From positions 2,108,001-2,172,000 of the forward strand of contig NZ_CP097127.1 in assembly GCF_023330665.1 (NCBI RefSeq): a DNA stretch of 64,000 nt, read 5' to 3'. Positions 9,786-20,016 of this stretch are shown in pieces (position 1 is the first letter of the stretch; every line of letters begins with the position of its first letter). The notes beneath the pieces are model-generated. The model was not told where the DNA came from. It was given only the letters and a program-made list of their open reading frames with translations, and searched no databases. The translations under genes were made by a program, and so were the position numbers. This DNA is from Conexibacter sp. S30A1 (GTDB lineage: Bacteria; Actinomycetota; Thermoleophilia; Solirubrobacterales; Solirubrobacteraceae).

Positions 9786-11426
9786 ATGAGCACGACCACC
9801 GAACCGACCACGGCCGCAGCGCCCGGCCCCGAGCAGGCCCGCCACGCTGGCGTCATCCGCGAGTATCAGGTGTGGCTGCCGGGCTGGGTGAAGGCGCTGC
9901 CCGAGTGGGTGCGCGTCGGCACCGTGCTCGTGGCACTGATGGCCGCCTCCACCGCTATCCATGCCGCCTATGTGGGCGGGCAGTTCTGGATGGACGAGGC
10001 GATCACCGTCGGCATCTCCTCACACCCGCTGACCGCGATCCCCAACATCCTGCGGTTCGACGGCTCGCCACCGCTCTTCTATCTGCTGCTGCACATCTGG
10101 ATGTCCTGGGTGGGCAACGGGCAGGCCGCCACCCACTGGCTGTCGATGATCTTCGCCGCCGCCACGGTTCCCGCCGGCTACTGGGCCGGGAGGTCGCTGG
10201 GCGGCAAGCGCGCCGGCCTGATCAGCGCCACCTTCTTCGCCTTCAACGCCTTCCTGGACTACTACAGCCTCGAGACGCGGATGTACTCGCTGACGACGCT
10301 GATCGGCATCTTCGCCACCCTGGCCCTGATCCGCGGCTGGGTCTACCGCGAGCGCCGCTACGTGATCATCTTCGGCATCAGCGAGGCGCTGATGCTCTAC
10401 ACCCACAACTGGGCCCTGTTCTTCGGCGCCGCCGCCTTCCTGACGATGGTGATCGTCTACTTCATCGGCGGCGAGCAGGTCCGTGAGAACTACATCAGGG
10501 ACACGATCGGCACGTTCGTCGGGGCCGCGGTGCTGTTCGCGCCGTGGGTACCGAACTTCATCTTCCAGGTGACCCACACGGCGGCGCCGTGGGACCTCGA
10601 GCCGGGCTTTGGCGCGCCGATCCAGATCGCCGTGGGCGTCTTCGGCGGCGCGTCGATCTCGGTGATCATGGTGCTGGCGGCCGGCATCGGCTACGCCCGC
10701 CTGGTGGCCAGGCCGCGGCGGATGACGCGCGAGGCCCAGGTGGCGATCGCGCTTGTCGCGTTGCCGGTGCTGACGCTGCTGGTCGGCTGGCTGGCCTCGC
10801 ACGTGATCACCCCGGCCTGGGATGTGCGCTACTTCGCGCCGATCGTCGGCTCGATGATCCTGGTACTGGCGATCGGCACCGCCCGCGCCGGCATCATCGG
10901 CGCGATCGCCGTGGTGTTCGTGATCGGCTTCATGGCACGCCCGAGCGCGTTTGAGCCCGCCTACAAGAGCGACATGCAGGACATCGGCGGCGAGATGGGG
11001 CCGCTGCTGCGCCCCGGTGACCTCGTGATCGTCGGCCAGCCGGAGCAGACGCCGCTCGCCTACTACTACCTGCCGGGAGGCCTGCGCTACGCCAACACGA
11101 TGGGCCCCGTCGCGGACCCGAGCTACATGGACTGGGTCAACGCGATGGCCCGCTACCGCGCCGAGAACGTGAACCGCACCGCCTCGGCGCTGATCAACTC
11201 GGTCAAGCCGGGTCAGCAGCTGCTCTACATCCGGCCGCTGACCGAGGGCGAGCAGAACTGGCGCGCGCCGTGGACCAAGGAGATTCGCCTGCGCTCGGCG
11301 CAGTACGGCGCGATCATCGCCCGGTACGTGCGCGAGGGTAAGCTCGTCGAGGAGTCCTGGGCGCCGCACAACTACCGGGGCTCCTGCTGCATCGCCGACT
11401 CAGCCGTTCTCTACAAGAAGGTCTAG
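9786..11426 (+). CDS. GT-C (GT39-like) membrane glycosyltransferase
   Basis: 546 residues with a cytosolic N-tail, about 10-12 transmembrane segments and a C-terminal soluble domain. The first extracytoplasmic loop has the WMDEA motif near residue 65, the acidic pair typical of the dolichyl/polyprenyl-phosphate-mannose transferase superfamily, followed by SPPLFYLLLHIWMSWVG. Such enzymes transfer a sugar from a polyprenyl-phosphate donor outside the membrane. The next gene starts 5 bp downstream, indicating an operon. The donor sugar and acceptor are unknown. Confidence 0.75.
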   Translation: MSTTTEPTTAAAPGPEQARHAGVIREYQVWLPGWVKALPEWVRVGTVLVALMAASTAIHAAYVGGQFWMDEAITVGISSHPLTAIPNILRFDGSPPLFYLLLHIWMSWVGNGQAATHWLSMIFAAATVPAGYWAGRSLGGKRAGLISATFFAFNAFLDYYSLETRMYSLTTLIGIFATLALIRGWVYRERRYVIIFGISEALMLYTHNWALFFGAAAFLTMVIVYFIGGEQVRENYIRDTIGTFVGAAVLFAPWVPNFIFQVTHTAAPWDLEPGFGAPIQIAVGVFGGASISVIMVLAAGIGYARLVARPRRMTREAQVAIALVALPVLTLLVGWLASHVITPAWDVRYFAPIVGSMILVLAIGTARAGIIGAIAVVFVIGFMARPSAFEPAYKSDMQDIGGEMGPLLRPGDLVIVGQPEQTPLAYYYLPGGLRYANTMGPVADPSYMDWVNAMARYRAENVNRTASALINSVKPGQQLLYIRPLTEGEQNWRAPWTKEIRLRSAQYGAIIARYVREGKLVEESWAPHNYRGSCCIADSAVLYKKV

Positions 11427-11430
11427 AAAA

Positions 11431-12966
11431 GTGCCCGACACCCCGGACAACGAGCCCCGCCCCGGCGGGGCGGCGCGCGGCGCCGACATCACCACCGAGC
11501 ACCCCGTTGTCGTGCTGGGCGGCGGCCCCGCCGGCCTGACCGCCGCCTACCTGCTCGCCAAGCGCGGCCAGCCGGTGGTGGTGCTCGAGTCGACCGACAT
11601 GCTCGGCGGCATCGCCCGCACCGAGGTCCGCGACGGCTACCGCTTCGACCTCGGCGGCCACCGCTTCTTCACCAAGGTCAAGGAGGTCGACGACCTCTGG
11701 CACGAGATCATGAAGGAGGACTTCCTCAAGCGCCCGCGCCAGAGCCGGATCTACTGGAACGACAAGTTCCTCGAATACCCCCTTGAGGGCATGGACGTGA
11801 TCAAGAAGCTCGGCCTGGTCGAGCTCTCGCGCTGCATGGCCTCCTACCTGTGGGCGCAGGTCAAGCCCAAGGGACGCGAGGACACCTTCGAGGAGTGGGT
11901 CTCAAACCGCTTCGGCAAGCGCCTCTACAACCACTTCTTCAAGACCTACACCGAGAAGCTGTGGGGCGTGCCGACCAATGAGATCCGCGCCGAGTGGGCC
12001 GCCCAGCGGATCAAGGGGCTGTCCTTCTTCAGCGCCGCGAGGGCCGCGTTCTTCGGCAACAAGGGCAACAAGATCAAGTCGCTGATCTCGGAGTTCAACT
12101 ACCCGCGCTACGGCCCCGGGCAGATGTGGGAGCAGATGGCCAAGGAGATCGCCGAGCATGGCGGCGAGATCCGCCTGAACGCTCCGGTGACCCGCCTGGT
12201 GACCGACGGCTCCGGCCGCGTCACCGAGGTCGTGGCGGGCGAGCAGACGCTCACACCCTCCTACGTGATCTCGTCGCTGCCGCTGCGCACGACCGTCGGC
12301 ATAGCCTCGCCGGAAGCGCCCGCCGAGGTTCGGGATGCCGCCCGCGGGCTGCGCTACCGCGAGTTTTTGACGGTGCTCCTGGTGATCGAGGACGAGGACC
12401 TCTTCCCCGACAACTGGATCTACATCCACCAGCCGGGCGTGCGCGTGCTGCGCATCCAGAACTTCAAGTCCTGGAGCCCCTACATGGTGCCCGAGGGCTC
12501 GCGTGATGCCGCCATCGGCATGGAGTACTTCTGTTTCGAGGGCGACGAGCTGTGGAACATGGACGACGACCGCCTGGTCAAGATGGCCGCAGCCGAGATC
12601 GAGAAGCTGAACCTCTCGCAGGCCGCAAAGGTCAAGTTCGGCTTCGTCGCACGCGTGCATAAGGCCTACCCGATCTACGACGAGAAGTACGCCGAGCGGG
12701 TCAGCACGATCCGCCGCTGGCTGGAGTCCGACATGACCAACCTGACCCAGGTCGGTCGCAACGGGCTGCACCGCTACAACAACTCAGACCACTCGATGCT
12801 GACGGCGATGCGCGCCGTGGACAACATCCTGCTGGGGACCAACCACGACATCTGGTCGGTGAACGTGGAGAGCGTGTACCACGAGGAGATCCACGACAGC
12901 GAGAACCCCTACGCGAAGGACCCTGAGCCGCCCGCGATGGCCGGACCGCTCGCCTCGGAGAACTGA
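11431..12966 (+). CDS. FAD-dependent amine-oxidase-fold oxidoreductase (protoporphyrinogen oxidase/UGM-like)
   Basis: GTG start, 511 residues. An N-terminal dinucleotide-binding motif (VLGGGPAGLTAAYLL) is followed by GGIARTEVRDGYRFDLGGHRFF, the flavin-binding pattern shared by UDP-galactopyranose mutases and amine-oxidase-fold enzymes. A C-terminal GLHRYNNSDHSMLTAM segment is the second flavin contact region. Its close linkage (4 bp) to a membrane glycosyltransferase suggests sugar or polyprenyl-linked sugar chemistry. The exact reaction cannot be told; true haem-pathway function is less likely in this setting. Confidence 0.75.
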   Translation: MPDTPDNEPRPGGAARGADITTEHPVVVLGGGPAGLTAAYLLAKRGQPVVVLESTDMLGGIARTEVRDGYRFDLGGHRFFTKVKEVDDLWHEIMKEDFLKRPRQSRIYWNDKFLEYPLEGMDVIKKLGLVELSRCMASYLWAQVKPKGREDTFEEWVSNRFGKRLYNHFFKTYTEKLWGVPTNEIRAEWAAQRIKGLSFFSAARAAFFGNKGNKIKSLISEFNYPRYGPGQMWEQMAKEIAEHGGEIRLNAPVTRLVTDGSGRVTEVVAGEQTLTPSYVISSLPLRTTVGIASPEAPAEVRDAARGLRYREFLTVLLVIEDEDLFPDNWIYIHQPGVRVLRIQNFKSWSPYMVPEGSRDAAIGMEYFCFEGDELWNMDDDRLVKMAAAEIEKLNLSQAAKVKFGFVARVHKAYPIYDEKYAERVSTIRRWLESDMTNLTQVGRNGLHRYNNSDHSMLTAMRAVDNILLGTNHDIWSVNVESVYHEEIHDSENPYAKDPEPPAMAGPLASEN

Positions 12967-12978
12967 AATACGCGCCCG

Positions 12979-13428
12979 ATGCGACGCCGGACCGCCCTCT
13001 GGTTTTCGATCTGCTCGCTGGCCTGCGCTTGCGCCGCCGGGCTGGCGGCTCCGGCGGCGCTCGCCAGCGGGTCGGGTGCCGCTCCCACCACCACCCAGCC
13101 GGGCATCAGCCTGCTGAACCCAGGCAACCTCGGCGCAGCGACCACGACCACGCCGGTGACAACGGTCGCCACGGGCACGAGCACGAGTTCAGGTGGGCTC
13201 TCAACGTTGGATGAGCTGGTGATCGGCATCGTCGCCGCACTCATGTTCGTCGCGATCGGCTACTTCGTGCAGCGCGACGCCCGCAGTCATCTGGCGCGCG
13301 CCCGCCACGCCGATCGCGACCCGGTGCTGTATGGCCAGCGCGCCCACGCTGGCTCCAAGGCGCCGCGCAAGCCGCGCAAGCCGAAGCCCGCCGAGCGTCG
13401 GCGGCGCAAGCGCGGGCGCGCGCGCTGA
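12979..13428 (+). CDS. Exported or membrane-anchored small protein
   Basis: 149 residues: a signal peptide (about 1-30), a low-complexity Ser/Thr/Gly stretch (about 30-72), one transmembrane helix (about 75-97, LDELVIGIVAALMFVAIGYFV) and a very basic C-terminal tail rich in Arg, Lys and Pro. The tail is probably cytosolic and could contact nucleic acid or phospholipid head groups. No family recognised. It follows the FAD enzyme by 12 bp and likely belongs to the same transcription unit. Confidence 0.65.
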   Translation: MRRRTALWFSICSLACACAAGLAAPAALASGSGAAPTTTQPGISLLNPGNLGAATTTTPVTTVATGTSTSSGGLSTLDELVIGIVAALMFVAIGYFVQRDARSHLARARHADRDPVLYGQRAHAGSKAPRKPRKPKPAERRRRKRGRAR

Positions 13429-13583
13429 GCCCCGGGGCGCTCGCACCTCCACCTTTGGTATGAGTTGTCGAGGCGCTCTCTACACCGCTGGTCCATGGTC
13501 GAAGCCTCGCCGTGCTACCGAGGTAGCGATGACCGGCCCCATTAGCTCCGCTTCAGCCTCGCTTCCTTAGACTCCGGCCGCGA

Positions 13584-14213
13584 ATGAGTAGCAGACCGAC
13601 ACCGCTGCGCATGACCCGGCCGCACCGCCCGGATTGGCGGCGCGCGGAGTTCGTCCTCACCGGACTGGCGTTCCTGGGCTTCATCACGGTCGGCATCAAG
13701 ATCCGCACGATCTACGCCGGCCTGCCCGCGCACCCGTTGTTCATCCATGTGCCGGTGGTGCTGATCCCGCTGAGCGTGCTCGGAGCGCTGGCCTGCGTCG
13801 CGCGCCCGGACTGGTTTGACCGCTACGGGATCCTGCTCTGCCTCTGCTCGATCGTCGCGATGTCCTCGATCTTTTTGGCGATGCAGGCCGGCGTCGCACT
13901 GCTCGCCTCGCTGCGGCTGACGGGCTTCCGGCTCGTGCTGGTCCGTGAGCACGAGGCCGCCGCGCACGTGCTGGCGGTGGCCTTCACGCTGTTCACGGCC
14001 TGTCTGATCCTCACCTTCTCCGCCTACCGAATCTCGGGCGGCTGGCCAACCGGCCTGGCGATCGCCGACGACATCCTCGGCTCGCGCGCGATCTACCTGC
14101 TCTTGCGCGTCGGCCTCGTCGTGCTCGCGCTGGTCTCGGCCTACATGGTCTACAAGGTCGGTGACCTGGGCGCACGGGCCGTCTGGGAGGGCCGCCTCCA
14201 CAAGCCGATCTGA
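13584..14213 (+). CDS. DUF2231-like integral membrane protein
   Basis: 209 residues with four or five hydrophobic helices. The LPAHPLFIHVPVVLIPLSVLGAL segment (residues about 48-70), another conserved histidine in REHEAAAHVLA and the ending MVYKVGDLGARAVW resemble DUF2231 predicted membrane proteins, which have conserved helix histidines and may bind haem. Function is unknown. It converges with the DUF2130 gene; the two stops are only a base apart. The 155-bp gap upstream holds nothing recognised. Confidence 0.65.
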   Translation: MSSRPTPLRMTRPHRPDWRRAEFVLTGLAFLGFITVGIKIRTIYAGLPAHPLFIHVPVVLIPLSVLGALACVARPDWFDRYGILLCLCSIVAMSSIFLAMQAGVALLASLRLTGFRLVLVREHEAAAHVLAVAFTLFTACLILTFSAYRISGGWPTGLAIADDILGSRAIYLLLRVGLVVLALVSAYMVYKVGDLGARAVWEGRLHKPI

Positions 14214-14214
14214 G

Positions 14215-15405
14215 CTAGGGCTGTCCGTCTCTGACCTGGTCGAACTTCGCGGCCATCGTCGGGTTGCCGCGCGTCAGCTTCTTGATCGTCACGTCCTGGG
14301 CCTTGTCGTTGGCCAGACGCAGCTGGTTCTCTGATCCCAGCAGTGCCGCGCGGGTCTTCTGCAGATGCTCGATCGACTTGTCGATCTCGGCGATCGCCTT
14401 CTGGAAGTGGTCTGAGGCGAGCCGGTAGTTGCGGCCGAAGGCGCTCTTGAACGCCTCGAGGTTGGTCTCGAAGTTGGTGATGTCGACATTCTGAGCGCGG
14501 GCCAGCTCGAGCTCGGCCTTGTACTTGAGCGCGCCCAGGGCGGCGTTGCGCAGCAGCGTGATCATCGGGATGAAGAACTGTGGGCGGATCACGTACATCT
14601 TCGGGTAGCGGTGTGAGACGTCGACGATGCCGCTGTTGTAGAGCTCGCTGTCGGGCTCGAGCAACGACACCAGCACCGCGTATTCGCAGCCCTTCTCGGT
14701 GCGGTCCTTGTCGAGCTCCCGCAGGAAGTCCTCGTTGCGCTTCTTGGTCGCGGTCTGGTCGCTCTCGTTCTTCATCTCGAACATGATCGAGACGATCTCG
14801 AGCCCCGCCTCGTCGCGGTCGCGGAAGATGTAGTCGCCCTTGCTGCCCGTGCGCGCGTCGTTGTCCTTCTCGAAGTACGACCTGGGGAAGGCGGTTGCGC
14901 GCAGCTGGTTGAAGGTCGTCTCGCAGTGCTGCTCGAGCGTCTCGCCCACCATCTTGGTGGAGAGCCGGGCCTTCATGTCCCGCAGCCGCTCGATCGCCTC
15001 GTCGCGGTCTTTGAGCTGGGTCTCGTACTTGTCCTTCAGTGCCTGCTCAGCGAGCTCCTTCTCGAGCTTCGCCTGCGCCAGCGCGCCGCGCAGCTCGGTC
15101 AGCTCCTGCGCGGTCGCGCCCACCGCCTCGGCGATGGCGAGCCTGCGGGCGTTCTCACCCTCCCGCAGCTTGGCCTGCAGCTCCTGGATCTCGGCGTCCT
15201 TGGCCGCCGCCGCCTGCTGGAGGTGGCGCGCGGCGCGCTCGCGCAGGAGCTCGAGCTCGCTCTGCTTCTCCTTGGCGGCCAGCTCCAGCCGCTCGTGCAG
15301 CTCCTGTTCGAAGGTGCCGTCGCGCACCTGCTTGAGGATCGCGGCATAGCCGGCCTCGTCGATCTTGAACGCCTTGCCGCAGTGCGGGCACTTGATCTCA
15401 TGCAT
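14215..15405 (-). CDS. DUF2130-family coiled-coil protein
   Basis: 396 residues. The N-terminus is a zinc-ribbon-like [10 protein letters not shown]. Residues about 30-160 are a long charged coiled coil. Residues about 160-330 are the conserved DUF2130 core with [28 protein letters not shown], whose acidic/lysine arrangement is compatible with a PD-(D/E)XK nuclease fold. Members are widespread and their function is unproven; DNA-related activity is an inference from the fold-like motif. Confidence 0.8.
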   Translation of the reverse strand: MHEIKCPHCGKAFKIDEAGYAAILKQVRDGTFEQELHERLELAAKEKQSELELLRERAARHLQQAAAAKDAEIQELQAKLREGENARRLAIAEAVGATAQELTELRGALAQAKLEKELAEQALKDKYETQLKDRDEAIERLRDMKARLSTKMVGETLEQHCETTFNQLRATAFPRSYFEKDNDARTGSKGDYIFRDRDEAGLEIVSIMFEMKNESDQTATKKRNEDFLRELDKDRTEKGCEYAVLVSLLEPDSELYNSGIVDVSHRYPKMYVIRPQFFIPMITLLRNAALGALKYKAELELARAQNVDITNFETNLEAFKSAFGRNYRLASDHFQKAIAEIDKSIEHLQKTRAALLGSENQLRLANDKAQDVTIKKLTRGNPTMAAKFDQVRDGQP

Positions 15406-15469
15406 CGCTTGCTGTCTCCCTTTCGGCTGCGGAGCTTATGGGACGGCCCAGACAGGCCGGGCCGTGTGC

Positions 15470-15781
15470 TCAGGCGCGCTGTGCGGCGGCGCGGTCGGCC
15501 AGCGCATAGCTGGCGGCGGCGCTGACGCCGGCCACGGTCAACACCGAAGGCCAGGCACCGATCCGCTTGGCCAGCGGGTGCGAGACGCCGAAACCACCGA
15601 GATAGGTCGCAAGCAGACCGGCGGCCACGCCGGCGCCCGCCTGGGACCGCCAGCGGTTGGCCAGATAGGCACCCGCAGCGGCGAGCACGACGCCCCCGAG
15701 CGGGCGCACCCCGGTCACCCGGGCGGTGAGGTAGCCGGCGATCAGCGAGCCGCCGGCGATCGGAGCGGTTGGAACGTCCAT
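15470..15781 (-). CDS. Small hydrophobic protein, unknown function
   Basis: 103 residues from the ATG at 15781. An upstream start at 15847 is possible, but the extra residues are Arg/Ser rich and unlike the hydrophobic body. Gly/Ala-rich helices suggest two or three membrane passes. A diverged copy of its first residues (VPT.P..GGSLI) occurs in the mosaic block at 23542-23584. No family recognised. Confidence 0.5.
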   Translation of the reverse strand: MDVPTAPIAGGSLIAGYLTARVTGVRPLGGVVLAAAGAYLANRWRSQAGAGVAAGLLATYLGGFGVSHPLAKRIGAWPSVLTVAGVSAAASYALADRAAAQRA

Positions 15782-15847
15782 ACCCTGATCGTAGCCACCC
15801 GCCACCGGGCCGGCGCAAGACCGCTCGAGTCGGGCGGAAGAACTCAA

Positions 15848-16205
15848 CGCCCCATCCTCGTGACACCGCGGTTTCTGACGGACTCATGAACCTGGCTCTT
15901 CAGGTCTGTAAAGGCAGCCTCGTTGCACGGCGTCGTTCTTGAGGATCGCTGGATGACCGTCCGTGTGGACGCGAGCCACAGTCGCAAAACGTGGAGGGGC
16001 AAGATTTTTCGACGGAGCGACCGGCACCTGTGCATCGTTTGGCGTTCGTGCGGGTTACCACCAAAGTGATGCGGTCCTTGCGGCCTAACAGGAGGCTACT
16101 GGCGCTCGTGATGGCCAACTGTGATGAGCTGGTCGGTGTGAGTCTGACCAGGTTTCGTGACATTTGCCGGGCCCGGCTGTCGCCGTTGCGCTCATCGCTG
16201 GGGCG
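15848..16205. other. Intergenic stretch with no recognised gene
   Basis: 358 bp between the small hydrophobic protein and the GH3 gene. GC falls and short frames are present in several directions, none with family-like residues. No tRNA or convincing promoter was recognised; the GH3 promoter presumably lies here. Confidence 0.5.
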
Positions 16206-19200
16206 ATGAGCGCTTCCCGCCGGCTATCGGCAGCGAGGCTATGGCAGCGTCCGGCACTGACGGGCAGGGCTGCGGTCATGGCGTTCGCGGCGCTGCTCGC
16301 AGTCTGCTGCACCGCTGCAACCGCGGGGTCGTTGACGGGAGCGCCGCCGGGTCGTTCAACCGGGGTACACGCTACGACCGGGGCTCCGGTGGGTCACGCC
16401 GCGGGGGCCGCCACGGCTCGATGCCCATGGCTGAAGCAGTCCCTGCCGATCCGGGCACGCGTGCGGATGTTGCTGGCCAAGATGAGCCTGAACGAGAAGA
16501 TCGCCGAGATGTACGTGGTGGCGGCGAGGGCGGGCGTCCCGGAGACCGGACCCGAGAGTGTCGTCCCCGCCCAGCCGGCTCTCTGCATTCCGAAACTCGT
16601 CGAACAGGATGGTTCGCTCGGAGTCTATGGAGCCGCGGATGCCACGCAGTTGCCGTCAGAGGTCTCGCTCGGCTCGACTTGGGACCCCACGCTCGCCTAT
16701 CAATTCGGCGTGGTCGATGGCAGGGAGCATCGCGCCACGGGGTCGTCGTTGGTGCTCGGGCCGGGCATCAACATCCAGCGCGACCCGCGCTGGGGTCGCA
16801 ATTTCGAGATGTTCAGCGAGGATCCGCTCCTGACCTCCGTGCTCGGCACCGCCGACATCAGGGGCATTCAGAGCCAGCACGTGATGGCGGAGGCCAAGCA
16901 TCTCGTCGCCTACAACCAGGAGACACACCGCAATCCGCCAAGCTACGACACGATCGTCAGCGAGCGCGCACTGCACGAGATCTATCTGCCGCCCTTCTAC
17001 AGCGCCGTCGCACACGCCCACGTCGCGTCGATCATGTGCGCCTATCCGATGCTGAACGGTGTGTACTCATGTCAGGACTCGAGCCTGATCACCGGACTGC
17101 TCGATGCGCGGTGGGGCTTTGGCGGCTTCATCCGGTCCGACAGCAACGCGAACGCCTCCACCGTCGACTCCGCCAATGCAGGACTCGATCAGGAGCGCGG
17201 CAGCTTCTGGTGGGACAACGGTCGGCTCGCGGCAGCCGTGGCCGACGGGGCCGTGAGGATCTCGACGATCAACGACGCCGTCCGGCGGATCCTGACGCAG
17301 ATGTTTCGGTTCGAGCTGTTCAACGACCCGCCGACCGGAACCCTCTCGAGCCCCGCGAGCACGCCCGCCGACCGGGCTGTCGCGCTGAAGGTGGCGGAGA
17401 GCGGCACCGTGCTGCTCAAAAACACGGGACGGGCCCTGCCACTGCACATCTCAAGCACCAGTTCGATCGCGGTGATCGGCCCGGACGGGAGCACGCGTCT
17501 GACCACCTCGGGAGGGGGCAGCTCCCATGTGCCGACGTCATCGGCGATCAGCCCGCTCAGCGGCATCCGGTCACGCGTGGGGGAGCGGACCAAGGTCATC
17601 TCGTACTCGGGGACCGATCCGTCCCGAGCCGCCGCCGTCGCCGCGAGGGCCCAGGTGGCGATCGTGTTCGGAGGTTACTTCGAGCGCGAGACGCTTGACC
17701 TGAAGAGCATCGCGCTACCGGGCCGGCAGAACGCCATGATCGCCGCCGTCGCGGCCGCGAATCCCCACACGATCGTGGTGCTGAACACCGGCGGTCCGGT
17801 GCTGATGCCGTGGCTCAGCCGCGTCAAGGGCGTTCTGGAGGCGTGGTACCCAGGCCAGGAGGACGGTGCCGCGATCGCGTCGGTGCTGTTCGGCGCCGTC
17901 GATCCGGGCGGCCACCTCCCGCAGACGTTCCCGACGAGCCTCGCGAAGATCCCGACGGCCTCGCGAGCACAGTTTCCAGGTATCGGCCGCACGGTCGACT
18001 ACTCCGAGGGACTCGACGTCGGCTACCGCTGGTATGACGCCAAACACGTCAGGCCGCTCTTCCCCTTCGGCTTCGGCCTGTCGTACACGCGCTTTCGCTT
18101 TTCGCACCTGACGGTGACACCGGGCGCGGTCGTCAACGGCTCCTCCGGGCCGGATTCACCCGCGGGCCAAGCAGCCAGGGTCGCCAAGGTGACCGCCGTG
18201 ATCACGAACACCGGCGGCGTCAGCGGCAGCGACGTAGCGCAGCTCTATATCGGGGACCCGGCTGCTGCCGGTGAGCCTCCCCGCCAGCTGGAAGGCTTCG
18301 CTCGCGTAACGCTGAAGCCGCATCAGTCGCAGATCGTTACGTTCAGGGTCACGGGACACGAACTGTCGTACTTCGACCCGGCGGCCGACGGATGGACCCT
18401 GCCCAGCGGCCGGTACTCGATCTACGTCGGCGATTCCTCCGCGCTGTCCTCGTTGCCGCTGCGCGGGACACTGAAGGTGACGAAGACGATCGGCAACCGC
18501 TACGCCCAGCTGGCCGTGCCCGCTACGCAGAGTCCGGGCTCGACGTTCATGGCCCAGGCGCAATTCGTCAACGACGGAGACATCCCGATCGTCGATGGCA
18601 CCGCGCGACTACGTGTCCCGTCGGGGTGGACGGCCGTTCCGGTGGGAACGTCCGCGACGCTCTCGTTGGCGGCCGGACAGAGCGCAACGCGCGAATTTCA
18701 GGTCACCGTCCCAGAACGGGCCGCCGGCACGTCAGCGAGCTTGACGGCGGAGCTCTCGTCGGCGGGACGCGACGGCGCGGGCGATCTCAGCGCGTCCTCG
18801 AGCGTTTCCGTGCCCGATCCTGTCAGCGTGAGCGCGAGCTCCTTGGCCGTCGTTGCGGCCGGTGGCTCTGCACGGGTCGACGTCGTCGTCACAAGCCAGA
18901 TGCAGCGACCCGTGGTCGTCGAACTGAGACCATCCCGCCGCGCGGGGGTCCGGGTCAAGGTCCGCCCTTCGAGGGTCACGGTGCCAGGGAACGGGACCGC
19001 GACGCTTCATCTGACCATCTCTGTCGCGGCGCGGACGACGCCGAGGTCCGACAGCGTGGCGCTCAATCCGAGCTTCACCTATCACCGCACGCGCTATCCG
19101 CTGGCGGCGACCGCACTCGCCGTCGATGTTCCATACCGCTCGCTCCGGGCGGCCTACGACAACCGCGGGATCAGCGACGGCCGCGATGCCGTGGCGGCGG

Positions 19201-19748
19201 ACTTCGATGGCAGCGGATTCAGCTATTCGGAGCAGGCCCTGTCGAGAGCCGGACTCGGCCGGGGCGCCGAGTTCAGCATCGGTGCGACGAGGCTGAGGTG
19301 GCCCGACGTTCCGCCGGGCGGAGCTGACAACGTCAAGCTCGATGGACAGACGATTCTGATGCCCCCCGCGGCCAACGCCACCCAGCTCACGTTCGTCGGC
19401 GCATCTGGTGGCATCCAGACGAGCGGAGGCGACGAGACCGGCACCGGCGTGATCGAGTACACCGACGGAACCGATCAGGAATACAGCCTCACGCTCGACA
19501 ACTGGTTCCGGAAGGGGCGTTCGCCCGACGAGACGGTCGCGACCATGCCCTACGTCAACGAAAGCACGGGAGCCGGCAGTCATAACGGCCCGGGCAGGCG
19601 CACCAAGGCGGCCCACGTCTTTGCGACGTCGATTGCGCTCGAGCCCGGAAAAACGGTCGAGAGCGTCACGCTGCCGTCTGTGGGAACCCTGCCAGGCGAC
19701 TTTCCGATGCACGTGTTCGCACTCGCGCTCGGTGGCACCTCCAAGTAG
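16206..19748 (+). CDS. Secreted GH3 beta-glycosidase with C-terminal accessory domains
   Basis: About 1180 residues from the ATG at 16206 (a TTG at 16164 would add 14). A signal peptide lies at about 20-45. The GH3 N-domain contains LGPGINIQRDPRWGRNFE and the nucleophile in FIRSDSNANAS (D312). The GH3 C-domain has GTVLLKNTGRALPL and PGQEDGAAIA, followed by a fibronectin-III-like domain around 640-740. The last 400 residues look like NEW3/beta-sandwich modules, probably for wall or carbohydrate contact. Exported beta-glucosidase or xylosidase activity is likely. It precedes a GH6-like gene by 268 bp, suggesting cellulose or beta-glucan use. Confidence 0.88.
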   Translation: MSASRRLSAARLWQRPALTGRAAVMAFAALLAVCCTAATAGSLTGAPPGRSTGVHATTGAPVGHAAGAATARCPWLKQSLPIRARVRMLLAKMSLNEKIAEMYVVAARAGVPETGPESVVPAQPALCIPKLVEQDGSLGVYGAADATQLPSEVSLGSTWDPTLAYQFGVVDGREHRATGSSLVLGPGINIQRDPRWGRNFEMFSEDPLLTSVLGTADIRGIQSQHVMAEAKHLVAYNQETHRNPPSYDTIVSERALHEIYLPPFYSAVAHAHVASIMCAYPMLNGVYSCQDSSLITGLLDARWGFGGFIRSDSNANASTVDSANAGLDQERGSFWWDNGRLAAAVADGAVRISTINDAVRRILTQMFRFELFNDPPTGTLSSPASTPADRAVALKVAESGTVLLKNTGRALPLHISSTSSIAVIGPDGSTRLTTSGGGSSHVPTSSAISPLSGIRSRVGERTKVISYSGTDPSRAAAVAARAQVAIVFGGYFERETLDLKSIALPGRQNAMIAAVAAANPHTIVVLNTGGPVLMPWLSRVKGVLEAWYPGQEDGAAIASVLFGAVDPGGHLPQTFPTSLAKIPTASRAQFPGIGRTVDYSEGLDVGYRWYDAKHVRPLFPFGFGLSYTRFRFSHLTVTPGAVVNGSSGPDSPAGQAARVAKVTAVITNTGGVSGSDVAQLYIGDPAAAGEPPRQLEGFARVTLKPHQSQIVTFRVTGHELSYFDPAADGWTLPSGRYSIYVGDSSALSSLPLRGTLKVTKTIGNRYAQLAVPATQSPGSTFMAQAQFVNDGDIPIVDGTARLRVPSGWTAVPVGTSATLSLAAGQSATREFQVTVPERAAGTSASLTAELSSAGRDGAGDLSASSSVSVPDPVSVSASSLAVVAAGGSARVDVVVTSQMQRPVVVELRPSRRAGVRVKVRPSRVTVPGNGTATLHLTISVAARTTPRSDSVALNPSFTYHRTRYPLAATALAVDVPYRSLRAAYDNRGISDGRDAVAADFDGSGFSYSEQALSRAGLGRGAEFSIGATRLRWPDVPPGGADNVKLDGQTILMPPAANATQLTFVGASGGIQTSGGDETGTGVIEYTDGTDQEYSLTLDNWFRKGRSPDETVATMPYVNESTGAGSHNGPGRRTKAAHVFATSIALEPGKTVESVTLPSVGTLPGDFPMHVFALALGGTSK

Positions 19749-20016
19749 CCGCGTGCCAGGTCGAGCGCCAAACGCCTCTCGGCGGCCCTCAGGGCGTCGG
19801 CGTGGCGGCGAAAGTCGGCGATCGTCATCTCCTGACCGAGTTGATAGGCTTCTCGGTGACGCGCGCGATGACATTCGTGGACAGCTGCTTCGCGTTCGGA
19901 GACGCGCTCTCGAGTGGCGCGTAACTTTGGTCCGCGGCCGGGTCGTGGGCGCATCGTCAGGCCTTCGCGCGGGTTCTTCCGGGTGACGAGGCATTTTCGA
20001 CTTGCAGGAGGTTGCA

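Noticed and set aside
16157..17698. 513-codon plus frame overlapping the GH3 gene
   Set aside because: Arg/Gly-rich shadow of a high-GC gene; the GH3 frame has all expected motifs.
19745..19954. Minus frame with YQLGQEMTIADFRRHADALRAAERRLAL
   Set aside because: It looks protein-like and may be a remnant, but it is truncated by the GH3 gene and I could not match it to a family.
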